DNA of 64,000 bases, from positions 310,001 through 374,000 of the forward strand of contig NW_024882021.1 of NCBI RefSeq assembly GCF_019059575.1. Direction: 5' to 3'. Under the pieces are notes generated by a model that did no database searches, was not told the origin of the DNA, and saw only the letters and a list, made by a program, of their open reading frames with translations. This stretch comes from Amphibalanus amphitrite. Its lineage: Eukaryota > Arthropoda > Thecostraca > Balanomorpha > Balanidae. The position numbers and the translations under genes were made by a program. This document shows, in pieces, positions 10,718 through 22,935 of this stretch (its first letter is position 1; each line of letters opens with the position of its first letter).

Positions 10718-12760
10718 CTGCCGACCAGCTAGGTCCCAGTGGGTCACAGCCGGCCCCGGCGGCGGCAGTCTCCGCTCCCACTAGGTCACAGCCGGCCCCC
10801 GGCGGCGACCGGTCGGCGCGCCCGCCCGCCCGCGGCGCCAGTCCCCGCTGCCCGCCGAGCCGTCAGGGACCGTCCCTAGTGGGCTCGTGGTCAGCTGAGC
10901 CGGGCCGCCCGACTGCTGGCTGCTCCCGAACGGCTCGGGCAGTGCCGCGGGCGGCGGAGACCGTGATCGAGCCGGTGATCAATGTCCCTGGGCCCGCGGG
11001 GCCGTCCGCTCGGGGACCCGGGGGACTGGTTACTGCCCCCTCGGGGACCCAGGGGGACTGGGTACTGCCCCCTCGGGGACCCAGGGGGCCGGTACTACCC
11101 CCGTGGCGACCCAGGGGGCCGGTACTACCCCCGTGGGAACCCAGGGGGGCGGTACTACCCCCGTGGGGACCCAGAAGGCCGGGACTGTCCCCTCGGCCCT
11201 CGGGGACGGCGTGGCGTGTCCCCTCGGGGAGCCGCGGGTCCGCCATCGGGCAGGCCGCTGCCGCTATTGGTGTGGGCTATTTAGGTGTGTGGAATGGAAT
11301 TGGAATTGGATGGGGTGTGGGTGAGCGGTGTTGATCGCGCTTCTGTGGGTTGCGACAGTCGCGGGCGGCGCTTGCCGCTGTCACTGCTGAGAGATTTGTG
11401 CACTGCAACGGGAGTATGTCGATGTCAATAATATAACCATCACTAAGTCAAACTGGCAGTCAACGCAAGGAAAGGCGAACAGTGGTGGATAGAAGTACGC
11501 TATTTGGGGTCGTCCGTGCGACGCTTACACTTCAACGTTGCGCTTTTAGGCCGGCCTTCTCTCGATTTTGCCGCTCCTCTAGGGATTCCGTGGACTCAAT
11601 GGAGCTATCGTGGAGCTATAGCAAATATTCGTCAGCGCTGGGGGAGACAACCTTTCATAATTCATACACCGTTCGCCTTTTTGTGGCCTAGGGGCCAATT
11701 GAGAGAGCTATGCGTGAAGGACAGACCGCCCCCCCCCCCCCAACCAAAAACCGTGGCGGAGTCCTTGTCCCCTCCCATTCCCCACCCCCACCATGGCGAA
11801 GTTGGCTGTGAGTGCGGTCAGCCTCATAATGGGACGTCTTTCCTATCTCCCCCACCAGGGTGAATTTGGCCGAGTTACGAGTTACCCTGTGCAGTGTGCG
11901 CGGATAAAGGCATCATTTTTCCAATTCACTATCTGTGCAATAAGTGTACACTACCTATACTGCTTAGACACTCCCCAGTGATGAGTTGATAAGAGGCAAA
12001 ACTAATACGTCAGGGAGGGGATCTAAGCGCGAAATGTGACATGCTGCTGTGATTTATTTTCCCGAAGCAAGTATCCTTGACAGACGAGGCTCGATAAGGC
12101 ACGAGCCAATAAAAAATATAGTACGTCGCATTCGTGCAGATGACAATGGCTTGTTGTCAACATTGTGGGCTATTCGTGCCCACGTAATAATACGTATGTG
12201 TCCTACATATTGACATGTTATGACTTCCAGCGTTTATCCTGACGTTTACGTGACGTTTACGATTTGTGAAAAAGAATAAGTCTGAAAATTTCGTCATAAT
12301 TTTACCCTTGGTGACCTGCAGTGACCCCAGCGATGACCCGACCTAAAAACGACCTTCAGAATTTTGAAGATCTTTAGCGAGCTATGTATTGTTTTTTCCG
12401 CTTCCTCTACTCGGTTTTCGAGATAATGGGTTAGGCCCTGGCCAAATACCCCCCCCCCCCTTCCCTACCATGGCGAAATTGGCTGAGACCCCCTTGCAAC
12501 GGCCGATTTTATAATTTTCGTGGTAGGTATTTTAACATCAGGGTGTGTTTTACGCCTCAAATAACTACACCCTTTAGAAATAAGCGGTCATATTTGGATC
12601 CGATGGCGTTACATACTGGATCTATTCCGACTCCTTGAATACGGTATTCGGTAATATCAATATGTTCCGACTCGGAAGCGACAGGGTGGCCGGTGGTGCC
12701 GTTGGAATCAAAGTCGCTGAGTGGCCCCATCTGGGCCGGCTGAGGTCACGTCGGCTCCGT
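10718..12760. other. 3' flank of ATP13A1; no gene seen
   Basis: Positions 10718-11000 are GC-rich sequence with a short duplicated CACTAGGTCACAGCCGGCCC-type unit. Positions 10995-11215 are a minisatellite. Positions 11480-12600 are AT-richer and transposon-like, with C-runs at 11730 and 12450 and a repeated CCATGGCGAA-TTGGCTG segment near 11790 and 12465. An AATAAA occurs at 12108-12113, but nothing ties it to ATP13A1. Confidence 0.5.
10995..11215. repeat. GC-rich minisatellite
   Basis: About six units of CCCTCGGGGACCCAGGGGG plus ACTGGGTACTGCC or CCGGTACTACCCCCGTGG. The period is near 30 bp. Confidence 0.9.
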
Positions 12761-12764
12761 CAGC

Positions 12765-13046
12765 CCCCCCCCCCCCCTCCCCCCGGAGCGCCGGGGGCGG
12801 GCGGTGCAGCTGCTGACTGCTCGCCGGCCGCCGCTCTGCCACTTCCCGCCTCGTTCAGGCACGTGGGTGCACACTGCGCGCGCCGGCGCCGGCAGTCGGG
12901 GGCGGCACGGGCGCGCGGCTCCAGTGGCGACTCGGGAGCGGCGTGGCGTGGGGTGGGGTGGTGCAGCCGTGCCGTGGTGGCTGGAGCGAGTGGCGGTGAT
13001 GTTCTGAGAGGCTGAGCTGACTCAGTGACGGAGGAACCCACGACTG
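12765..13046 (+). promoter_or_regulatory. CpG-rich patch ending in a donor-like site; possible non-coding first exon
   Basis: A GC- and CpG-dense stretch in otherwise AT-richer DNA ends in CCACGACTG|GTGAGTAC at 13046/13047. It has no convincing open frame. It could be the promoter and 5' UTR exon of a plus-strand gene such as the one at 20.7 kb, but no sequence link proves this. Confidence 0.25.
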
Positions 13047-13820
13047 GTGAGTACTACAGCTGGCCTGCATCGGCACGGCGCCCGCTGAACGTTTACAGAA
13101 CCAGTAGGTAATCAGCACATTTTTTTTCTTCGGAAATAGCGAGTACGCTGAAGTATTGCATTCAATTCTCCCCCAGGAGTTATCCTAATAGGTAATAGGT
13201 ATATTCGGACACAACCTGTGGTTTGCCGAAATTATGTCATTCGTAGACGATCAACTCGAATCGGTTTTCTGTAATTCTGAATATTTTCCGGCATTAAAAA
13301 ACTGCTCAATATTGATGGGTACCGATATGACCTGACCTGTGACGTCGGTGACTGACCTAAGGAGTAACTTTTCGTGGCCCCCTCCCCTCCGGCCTCCGCG
13401 CCGGACCCAAGGCCCTCTGACAGCACCAATTAGGTACAATTCCCTCCGTGGGAAGGGCGTGGCAGCGGAGTAGATGGGGGCAGGAGGTGACTGGGTCTAT
13501 GTCTCAATTCCTATACACACCGACCGTGAAACTGCACATTGGCCAAACATCAGCCCTGAGCGGGGGATGCGACTCAGCCGGACTCGGGGACGAACGCCAT
13601 CGCGTCCGATCGCGTCTGGTGTGGCACCATTTCCGCTCATCAGCTGCAGAAATCGCCCACGCACATTGAACGTATGCAACATTTTGACAGTCAGGTCACA
13701 TGAACAGCAACCGTCAGTCCGCCCAGGCACGACTTGAGAACAAATGCACTACTGGATAAAGTGCAATAGTGCTCCTCGGCACAGAGTATAACCCTGACGT
13801 CCGTATAGGTTTCCGGGGTA

Positions 13821-15406
13821 CCGTAAAGTGGGGCTATTTGAAACGGATTTTACAGTTTTTGGCCTCTCCCTTTAAGACGGCTCATATTTCTTATAGCATG
13901 TAAATTGCAAAAATGTAGTTCTCTGTGAGCTCTTTCATATAGGTGTATTTTGGTTCAGCTAGTAATAATGACTGAGGTTATTTTTTATGTTAAAGCCTGT
14001 CTCAAATAGCCCCATAGGGTGGGGCTATTTGAGACAGTTTTAGTTGCAAGGAAATTAAAGAAAATCGGTCACGCTAGAGATAATTTTTTAAACGCCATGC
14101 ATTTGGAAATTGAACTTTGATTATTTTGGCAAAAATTGTTTTTTTTTTCAAAGACTGTTATATGACCTTTATATTCAATCTTTTCCTTTTTCGTAGGACA
14201 CTTCATTTCGGTAGGGTATAAAATTGCATCACTATATGCTAAGGCTATCATAATATGATGTGACCCATAGCTTTCAAACTGACAGGATGATCATCAAGGA
14301 CTATTTTAAAGTCATCGACAGTAAAATTTTGAAAGTAAGTTTTTGTATATAGCCCCGGTGACGTGAAAACAGATATACCGAAAGTCGGTGGGGCTATTTG
14401 AGACAGTCTCGCTACCTTATGAAGCACACTGTAATGAATCAAACAAGGCAAAAGGTTTCCCAAAACATTTGAGTGAATGGTCTGCATGATTGTTTGTTCC
14501 ATTGTACATCTCCATGCGAAGAAATAACAGAAAAATGTTAAACGGTTTTGATTTTATGCCGATTTTCCTCGATCGCTGCATGCCGTATCAATTGGCCGGT
14601 TACCCTATCACATCAAGTACTTGGATAGGCTCACCTAACAGTACGTTCATGTGTTAAGTAACATTCGATGGTGTTTTTTGGTCAACCAAGGTAGACATAT
14701 GTTGATTGTCGAATGAGTCAGTGACTGATGAAGCACATTTTAAGCACATATTCATCAGAATTACTAGTTTGGTCACCAGCTAAAGGGTTAATATGTTACA
14801 CTACGAACATGTAAATATTGCTTGCTGCTAAAAGTACCTACCATGAACCCACTGCACGTTTATGACCACGACCGATTCACCGGTGTTGCTTATGTCGAAC
14901 GTTCGATGCACTTCAGGTAGATGGCGGTAAGTCTTCTCGGGTGTATCGCATCACCGTTATCATCAGCTATTTGGCATATCCGTTGAGGTTTGACCAGGTG
15001 GGCATCATCGGGATTCTGAGACAATGGGTTACGCAATCGGCAGTACCGTTAACAATATATAATATTTTCATGAAAAATGTGCTTAACCTATAAGCAAAAA
15101 GGTAGTAGCGATAGATACAGTGGCGAAGCTGTTAAAACTTCAACTTTTTTAAGCTGCAGGTAGGGGTCCTTTTCGAGCAACTTAAATTGTGCGTTTTTCT
15201 GTATTTCGTATTTTATTGCAAATTTCTTTCAGAACTTTTCGAAATTTTCAAAAAGGTTATTCAGAGCATTCATTGTTCAATTCCACATCAGCTTAAGCAA
15301 AAATGACGAAAAAGCATCAAACGGTTTTCATTTTACAGCGATTTTACTATACCATTACCTTACTGTCTCAAATAGCCCCACTGTCTCAAATAGCCCCACT
15401 TTACGG
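13821..15406. mobile_element. TIR element flanked by TA, with internal copies of its own terminus
   Basis: Ends are CCGTAAAGTGGGGCTATTTG and its reverse complement (23 of 24 matched over the terminal segment), flanked by TA at 13819-13820 and 15407-15408. The subterminal motif GTGGGGCTATTTGAGACAG recurs: as an inverted pair at 14001-14037, singly near 14389-14407, and doubled at the right end (15362-15400). No transposase frame is visible. The TA flanks resemble Tc1/mariner insertions, but the family is not established. The extra motif copies could be transposase-binding sites. Confidence 0.85.
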
Positions 15407-15964
15407 TATATAGGGCCTTGGGTTTCCGGAAGGCGGATGATGTCGCATGGCCCTATTCACCGCACTCTGCCCGTATCGGGTCAGGCCTCAGTCACAGTAT
15501 CGGCCATCTCTGCCGACAGTCTTTAATGGGGTGTTCGGTGCCGTCGGTCCTCTGCCAGTGTCCATGCACCGTTGTCGGTGTCCGGAGGAAGCTGAGGGCG
15601 GCCCACCCCCGGCAGCCCACATCTCGCTGTATGTCGCCGCCTGACAGAGGCGGTGCGTGCGTCTGACCGGTGGCATGGTGCCGTGCATTCCCCACGAGCC
15701 ACTGAGTCCCTTCAGGTGTCAACTTCTATCTGCTGTGGTGTAGGGTGGCCTGCTCCATCCTCACTGACCTGGCCTCTTCCTCCCCTCCTCTCTCTCTCTC
15801 TCGCTCTCGCTCTCGCTCGCACCGCTCTGTGCCGTTTGTTTCGGCCGGCTGGCCGCCGGTTCACACCAGTCGACTGGTGTGTGGCAGTCGTTCAGTCAGG
15901 CAGGGTTTCACGGCTGGCTGGCGGGCCGGGCCGCCCGGCAGCACCGCAGGACACGCCTGGCCGA

Positions 15965-16335
15965 CTGCCGGACCTGACTGCAGCTCCCCCACAGCTGCCG
16001 GAGCCGACTGCAACTCCCCCAGGTCCACAGCTGCCGGAGCCGACTGCAACTCCCCCAGGTCCACAGCTGCCGGAGCTGACTGCAGCTCTCCCAGGTCCAC
16101 AGCTGCCGGAGCTGACTGCAGCTCTCCCACAGCTGCCGGAGCTGACTGCAGCTCTCCCACAGCTGCCGGACCTGACTGCAGCTCCCCCACAGCTGCCGGA
16201 GCCGACTGCAACTCCCCCAGGTCCACAGCTGCCGGAGCCGACTGCAACTCCCCCAGGTCCACAGCTGCCGGAGCTGACTGCAGCTCCCCACAGCTGCCGG
16301 AGCTGACTGCAGCTCTCCACAGCTGCCGCAGCTGA
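15965..16335. repeat. Minisatellite, CACAGCTGCCGGAGC-type unit
   Basis: About eleven units of CCACAGCTGCCGGAGCTGAC plus TGCAGCTCTCC or TGCAACTCCCCCAGGT, in 27-bp and 36-bp forms that interleave. Because both unit lengths are multiples of three, long spurious open frames appear on both strands. Confidence 0.95.
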
Positions 16336-17372
16336 CTGCACCTCTGCCACAGCTGCCACAGCTGCTGGTCGTGGAGCCAGCGGTGCCGCCGGCTCCCCTC
16401 CCACGCCGACGTCGGCAGTCTGCGCCAGGCTGAGTCGGCTCATGGGGAACGTGCTCACCAAACGCGGTACTCGCTGCACTGCCATGTGTTACTGGGCGCT
16501 CGCCAAAAGCGGTACCTAGGTACTGTTTTACTGGGCACCCGTCCAGAGACGGCTGCCAGCCCGCTCAGCGGTGCTGTACCGGCGCCTGTCCGTGTCTGCT
16601 CGCTCCACCGGCGGCGCGTGGCCGAGGAGACGGCCGGGCACGCTGTCGGTGGCTCGGTGCGCCGTCGGCACACTTTACCGTGGCGCTGCCGGTAATGTGC
16701 CGGTCGCGGCCACTGCGCCGCGGTGCGATGGACGATGGTTGAGGCTATCCACCACTGTGTCCTATACAGTGCTCCAGCGGTTGCCGACAATCCACCTCCA
16801 GCCGTGGTCCGGCGGCAGCGCCGTCTGCCGGGCGCGGTGCGGTGAGCTGGCGCAGCGGCAGCGGGCGAGCTGACTGCGGTGTCGGTTTTCAGCCTCCGCC
16901 GCCGCCGGGCCCGCTTGGCCGGTCCGGTCACCCAGCGACATCGGATACCAGGTCTATCCAATGTCAGCTCTGCATATGCTGACCAATTGACCATCGTAAA
17001 GGTGATGTTTTGTGCTATGGAACGATTCAATCGAAAGGGTAGGTACACCTTAAATCACCAGGGCGGCGCGGCGGTCCGTTCCGTTTTTAACATAAGGCGA
17101 ACGTTTGCATTCCCCTCTGTTGCTCGACTCTTGGGCCGCTTACCGACCAACAAGAAACGGTGCTGAAAAGGCTATCTCGCTAAAAAACTATCTCGATGAA
17201 TAATGTCGAGATTTCCCCCCACTTTTTTATCACGTCACGTGGCCAAGCTGACCTCAGGTGACGCTTATGTAAATAGCTATACGAGAAATACAAGCTGTGG
17301 GGGTTTAGAAACTTACTTCTTGTAAGTTTCATCTTCCTTGGAAGATGTCCTTGGCCCTGTTCAGCGCAAGAC

Positions 17373-17471
17373 GCTACCAGGCATTGGCGCTGGGTTTGTA
17401 TGGAAACGTAAAAATTGCAATTCTGCTAATGCTTACGTTTCCATGGGAACCGAGCGCCAATGCCTGGTAGC
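17373..17471. mobile_element. Short foldback element
   Basis: The left arm GCTACCAGGCATTGGCGCT continues to ATGGAAACGTAA. The right arm is TTACGTTTCCAT continuing to AGCGCCAATGCCTGGTAGC. The loop is about 20 bp. It is a compact MITE-like hairpin of about 99 bp. Confidence 0.9.
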
Positions 17472-18329
17472 AACAGAAAAGTCCTGTCGTGAAACATGGC
17501 CCTGAGACTGAAGGCGTCGCGAAACTGCTACATATATTCTTCGGACGTACAGAACTATAAGTGTGACGTCATGGGTCAGTGACCTGCTTGATTTCAAAGT
17601 TCGTTTGGTGTCACAAGATGACTAGTTTATCCAAAATCTGGCATGCCTATACTTTCAGCTCTCTATCGCCACTGTATGCCAAGCAATCGCGAAAGACGGC
17701 TGGGACGGAAACAACCCTTACCGCTCTGCTGGGGGATGAACGTTATGGTTCTCAATCTCGTCTTAAATATCGCCTGGCGATGTGTCGAAGCAGCCGGTCC
17801 ACATTGGATGTGAAACCGCGGATGGCGGGAGGGCCGAGAGAGGACAGGTTCTAGCTTGGTGTTCCGCCACGGTTGCGCTGAGAGTTGGTGCTCGCGGACC
17901 GCGCACCGTTTCCGAAAATACCCCGGACTGACCTGGAATGCCGGGCCCCCACGGAGGCCGCCGCGCCGAGGTCGGGCGCCCCGACCTCGCGGTGCGCAGC
18001 CGTCAGCACTGCAGGACGATCGGCCCGGGGGGGGGGGGGGCTGACATTAGAACATGCGGCAACGTATGGATCGGCGCGGCTGACAGAGATGATCGGTGCT
18101 GCAAGACTAGCGAGACGAATAGAGCGAGCAATGACAGCCGCCTTTAAACTAAATATAGGTAAAGTGTTATTTTTTCAACTGTGTGTTTGTGTGTGTTTTT
18201 ATGAATATTTCGGTCATCGTTTGCCTTGTGTGACGTCATTCCTTCATGTCGTCATAGAGTTTTGCGTCAATAACTCCCGAGAGAATTGAACTAGCGAGTC
18301 GGGGAAGTCACTAATGGACTCGGGAAGGC

Positions 18330-18620
18330 CTGCCGAATCAAATGGTGTACATTGTGACGTCCCTCAACTAGCTTCATGACCTGAGTGGTTCTGACCTGAC
18401 CTTGACCCGCGGTTAACATTTTACGTTAACCTCACCCAAACAAAAAGTAGGATAATCCCACGCGGCTGAGCAGGAAGAGCACGTTGATGCCAAAATCAAA
18501 GCCCTGGAACCCATTTAGGGGAAGTTATCTACCAAAAACCGTAACCATGCCCTGGGGCACTTGACCTGACCGAAAGGTTGACCTGAAACCTTGAAATCGG
18601 GTATCAGTCTCTGCGTTGTT
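18330..18620. mobile_element. Degenerate half-site-rich transposon remnant
   Basis: Contains CCTGACCTGACCTTGACCC, TTGACCTGACC and GTTGACCTGAAACC within AT-rich sequence that resembles segments at 1-450, 9.5-10.1 and 56 kb. No termini could be placed. Confidence 0.4.
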
Positions 18621-20733
18621 TAATGGCACACACAATCGTCCTTTCTTCCGCGAGGTCTAGCTCAATAAGGCCAAAACAAACGGTGAGGGCGCTTGTATCC
18701 GCCTTCTCCCATCCGGAAAACTAATAAGTCAGGAGATGGAGTACCTACATTAACGTGCTAAGCATCTTTTGTTTACTTTTGTGAGCCCTGAACACCTAAG
18801 TTTTCTACCGACAAGAGGCGCTGCAGGTGTCTGTTGCTCAACTTTTTGCCTTCTAGGTCCTCTGGCCACAACTTTCGTATTGAACTCTCCTCATTCATGA
18901 TTCAACAGTCGAAGCTGTCAAAGCGCAACAAACCTGACGTTGCCACCTTTCAAGGATAACGCAACACAATATTTGAGGGAGGAAATGCAAAATGCACGCA
19001 GTTAGTCTTGTTTCAAGGCGCAATCAGTGACAGCAGGGGAAAAGTTTCGTCACTCTGCCGTAGAAGCTCGAACATCAACATGTGAACTTGGGAAATGTCT
19101 ATTTTTCCGAAATATGACGTTTGTCCTTCCACATGCCGAGTGAGATTTCCATGTTTGAGGTGAATCTCGACCTTCCGGCCGTGTCGGGCAGTTGACTGAC
19201 TCAGCGGTGCGCACAGAGGGCATTCCGCTGCCGGCGGCCGGACGTCCTGCTCAGATAGGGCCGACTACGGCTATCCGCGCCGCCGCCGCCGCTGTCTGCA
19301 GGGACGGCGGCGGGACGAGGCCCGCTTCCCCGGCCGACCCCCGGCGGTCTCTCTGACGGTCGGCACTGCTGTTCGGGACCCTCAGTCGGCACTGCTGCCC
19401 GGTGGGTCTCCGCCATGCCCTGAGGCAGCTGGTGCGCGACCTGAGACCGGTCACATTACCCGGTCAACGATGGTCGATGACTGACTCACTTTGAACAAAG
19501 GGCTGGATGAAATGGCCAATTAATCGTTGTGTTAATGAGACAATGAAAAGTATACAAATGACAAAGTTGAGCGTACGAGTATGTGCGGAACCGCAATGCT
19601 AAAAATGCACGGGTCCACCTGTTCTGAATAGCGGGAACGTCCAAAACCACCAGCTGGATACTAAATAAAGAGGTTCGTACTCGTAAATATACATATGCCA
19701 AAGTGCATTGGACGAGACATAAGCCGGCACAGCATAAGCAATTCCTAAGCCATAACCGTGTGCGTATATCTTCTGGCGCCTGTTCACCTGCCGCGCTGAT
19801 TTCGCTGTTGGTCCGTCAGTGTTGGTTTCGTTATTTGTCCGGTGTTCGTAAAAAGTCGATCCGGTGCGGTAGTGGGCACCGACTCGTGGCTGATCTGGGG
19901 TGCAGTCAGTGTGTACCGCTGAATCTGACCCCGCCGCGGTGGGGTCTCAGTGCGGCAGGTGCCAAACAAAGCGCCGCTGCTGGCTCGCGTTTGGCTGCCT
20001 GCCACCCTCCGATGTCAGTACGATGGTCGTGAGCTATATGTAAAAGTTATCACCAAGGCCCTGTTATCACCATCTATTGCAATAATGAAACAAAGGAGGT
20101 AAAGAGGGATAGAGAGCTATCGAGAGAAAAGTTGGAAGGAGAGAAGAGAGAAGGGGAGAGAGGGGGAAGGGAAGGGGAGGAAGACAGCGAGGGGACGGGG
20201 CTGGCACTGGAAATGTGACTACTTGGCTGTCGCTGCACCGTCGTCAGCCGTGTGACTCACAGACTCCGACTCCTGCTCGTGGAATGCCCGTGACTCAGCA
20301 CTGGCGATGGGGCGGAGGGAGGGGAGGGGCCGCCGCCAATCGAGCTGGTCCGTACCCTCCGACAGCAGACGGCCCGGCCCCCTCATGTAGGTACGGACAC
20401 TGGACACACACGGTGTCACGAGTGCATCCGTAGCCGCAGTCACACTTCACAGACACTGGCACTGATATATGTAGACGTTCACAGAATCGGGTGCATCAGT
20501 ACTCAGACATAGTTATTCCCGAGTCACATTTTCAGCCCACGCTCGGACACAGCCGCAGTCAGCGGCCGCGTCTCGCCGCCTGGGCTGTCTGCAGTAGCAG
20601 TACGCCCGCGGCTGGTCGCTCCCGCGGCGAGTGTGCCCCGTCTGCGCCGTGCAGTGACGTGGCCTCTGTACCCCGCAGCGTCCATCGGTCTTCGTTAGGG
20701 CTCGTCAGCGCCAACCGGCGCCGCGGCGTGGCC

Positions 20734-20881
20734 ATGAACGAGTGGGTGCGCCGGCTGCGCTCCTCCGTCCAGGCCGCCGTCGGCAGAAAGCGCAGGAAGA
20801 GCGCCGACCCGTCAGCTGCCGGCGAGCCACGCAAACAAAAACCCGCAGATGTGAGTACAGGAAATCACAGGAAGATCGCGC

Positions 20882-20956
<75 letters not shown>

Positions 20957-22009
20957 GCGCCTCTCTCTCTCTTTCTCTCTCTCCTCCTCCTACCCTCCTG
21001 AGGTTTTTTTCTAAGTTCTATACTTCATTATTTTGAGGCTGTTCTTATAGACCTGTCGTCACTGTTAGTTATTTAGATAAGCGCATGTTTTACTCGCCTA
21101 TTGTCTGTGTAGTTTTAGTGACTGGCACGCAGCTCTGTAGTCGAGTGTAGTTGATCTAACGGCGCGGTGGTCCCGCGTCTGCAGGCGACTCCTGCCCAGA
21201 CTCCGTCCGAACCGGAGCTGGAGCTGCCGCCGGTGGCGCCGCCACAGCTGCCCGGCCTGACCAAGCAGCGCGCCCGCGGGCCGCCTCGGCGCCGGCCGTC
21301 GCCGGCCCAGCAGCGCACCGTCTCCTGTCCGCCCGTGGAGGCTGACTCGACCAGCTTCGCCTGGGGCCGCGACCCCACCATCGACCCGGCGCTCTTCTTC
21401 AGCGACGTGGTGGGCCGCAGCCTGGGGGCGCGCGGCGCCCACCGCCCGCTCACCAGCATCGCCGAGCGCGCCGGCCGGACCGGGCCCGCCTCGGACCGCG
21501 CCAGTCGGCTGTCTGAGGCCAGTCGGAGCGGTCCCGGGGCCTCGGACCGCGCCAGTCGGCTGTCTGAGGCCAGTCAGGGCGGTCCTGGGGCCTCGGACCG
21601 CTCCAGCCGGCTGTCTGAGGGCGGCCCCGGGGCCTGGGACCGCTCTAGTCGGCTGTCTGAAGCCAGTCGGAGTGGCCTCGAGGGCTCGGAGGACGGCGAT
21701 GGCTCCCGAGCCGGGGAGGCGGGGGCGAGGCAGGAACAGTCGGAGCGCCTCCCGGCGGCGCCGGCGGCGGGTGACGGGGAGTCAGTGCAGGACGGGGCGC
21801 CGGCGGGGAATGTGACTGACGGGACTGATGGGACTGAGCAGACGGCGGAGGGTGGGATTGATGGGACTGGTGTGACTGGTCAGTTGGCTGATCAGACTCA
21901 GACGCGGACTGATCAGTCTGCCGGTGACGGTCGCCAGTCGCCCGTGCTGCGCCTGACGGGGGGAGAGGTGGAGGGGACGCCCAGACGACGGCTCTGCGCC
22001 CTGCTGTGA
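20734..22009 (+). CDS. Unrecognised CAAX-box protein (two exons visible)
   Basis: Exon 20734-20850 starts at a purine-context ATG (GTGGCCATGA) and encodes a basic N-terminus, MNEWVRRLRSS followed by GRKRRKS. It ends GAT|GTGAGT. The next exon, 21185-22009 (acceptor GTCTGCAG), continues in phase 0 for 274 residues, about 313 aa in all. The middle has four or five degenerate repeats of the kind SDRASRLSEASRSGPGA. The rest is Pro-, Ser-, Gly- and Asp-rich and probably disordered. The last residues are RRRLCALL: CALL is a CAAX motif whose final Leu favours geranylgeranylation, and the preceding Arg cluster suits membrane binding. I do not recognise a family. The frame is open upstream to about 20491, so additional 5' exons or an earlier start are possible. 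GC-rich composition matches the neighbouring real exons. Confidence 0.55.
20881..20990. repeat. (CT)n microsatellite
   Basis: A nearly pure CT run of about 100 bp that begins about 30 bp after the donor at 20850, in the intron of the CAAX-box gene. Confidence 0.97.
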
Positions 22010-22333
22010 GGTCGCCGGGACCACTGTGCGGCCTGGCCAGCACTCAGGAGACCCGGACTCTCTGACGGAGCTCTCTCAGCAAGTCTAAGTCACAATGGAT
22101 TGGTGTGCTATGATGTGCTATGCGCTGTTGTGATAGGACAGAGGAAGGTATCCGCACTCCCTTGGGGAGCCGTTTGATCCAGCAGACATGCAGTGCTGCC
22201 TTGCGAGGCTAACTCAGAGCTTATGTTTGTGTGGTAAACAGTCTTTTATCTCCCAGTGTGTTTCCGATTACATCTGCATATGTATAGCGACGCTGGATGT
22301 GAAGATAATGTGGCGATGTGTTACCAAAGAATT

Positions 22334-22339
22334 ATTAAA
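22334..22339 (+). terminator. Possible poly(A) signal ATTAAA
   Basis: ATTAAA lies 325 bases after the stop of the CAAX-box protein. It is the first canonical or near-canonical signal downstream on this strand. Support is positional only. Confidence 0.3.
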
Positions 22340-22521
22340 AACCTCAGCAGTATTTCGGCCAAGTTAGAGTTGCACCCCGCTAACTGTGTCATATAAGCCA
22401 TTTTTCTCGCGGGCACCCACTGTGACATGAGCGGTGAAGTGTGCGCTGCCGAGGGTCCGAAGTCGACCGTCTCAGGCCGTTTGGCTCCGACTTTCTCCGA
22501 GCTGCGGCAGCGAACCGCACT

Positions 22522-22935
22522 GGTGCCGCCCGCTCTGGGATTCTACCCGTAGTGGTGCCACCGGCTGTGGGATTCTACCCGTACTGGTGCCGCCGTCTCT
22601 GGGATTCTACCCGTTTAGGTGCCGCCGGCTCTGGGATTCTACCCGTTCAGGTGCCGCCGTCTCTGGGATTCTACCCGTACAGGTGCCGTCGGCTCTGGGA
22701 TTCTACCCGTTCAGGTGCCGCCGTCTCTGGGATTCTACCCGTACAGGTGCCGTCGGCTCTGGGATTCTACCCGTACTGGTGCCGCCGTCTCTGGGATTCT
22801 ACCCGTACAGGTGCCGTCGGCTCTGGGATTCTACCCGTACTGGTGCCGCCGTCTCTGGGATTCTACCCGTACAGGTGCCGTCGGCTCTGGGATTCTACCC
22901 GTACTGGTGCCGCCGTCTCTGGGATTCCACTCGGA
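22522..22935. repeat. 32-bp minisatellite
   Basis: About thirteen copies of a unit containing CTCTGGGATTCTACCCGTAC followed by AGGTGCCGTCGG or TGGTGCCGCCGT. The two variants alternate, giving a 64-bp higher-order period over part of the array. Confidence 0.95.

Larger units (their letters stand above)
15409..20480. other. Intergenic region without a supported gene
   Basis: This segment holds a CT-rich stretch at 15780-15830, a minisatellite at 15965-16335, GC-rich patches at 16440-16930, 17940-18050 and 19190-19440, a foldback at 17373-17471, and half-site-rich transposon-like DNA at 18330-18600. Purine-rich GGGAGAGAG sequence lies near 20100-20200. None of the open frames shows family similarity or coherent splice sites. 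Confidence 0.5.

Noticed and set aside
12635-13041. GC-rich open frames on both strands near 12.8 kb
   Set aside because: Low-complexity, open on both strands because of GC content. Better seen as a possible promoter or 5' UTR.
16441-16465. MGNVLTKR followed by GT as a myristoylated first exon
   Set aside because: The short frame and donor phase do not match the acceptor of the next plausible plus-strand exon, and there is no homology.
15861-16485. Long overlapping frames on both strands with PQLPELTAA or GSCSQLRQLW repeats
   Set aside because: Produced by the 27/36-bp minisatellite. Open in several frames on both strands, with no unique flanking coding sequence.
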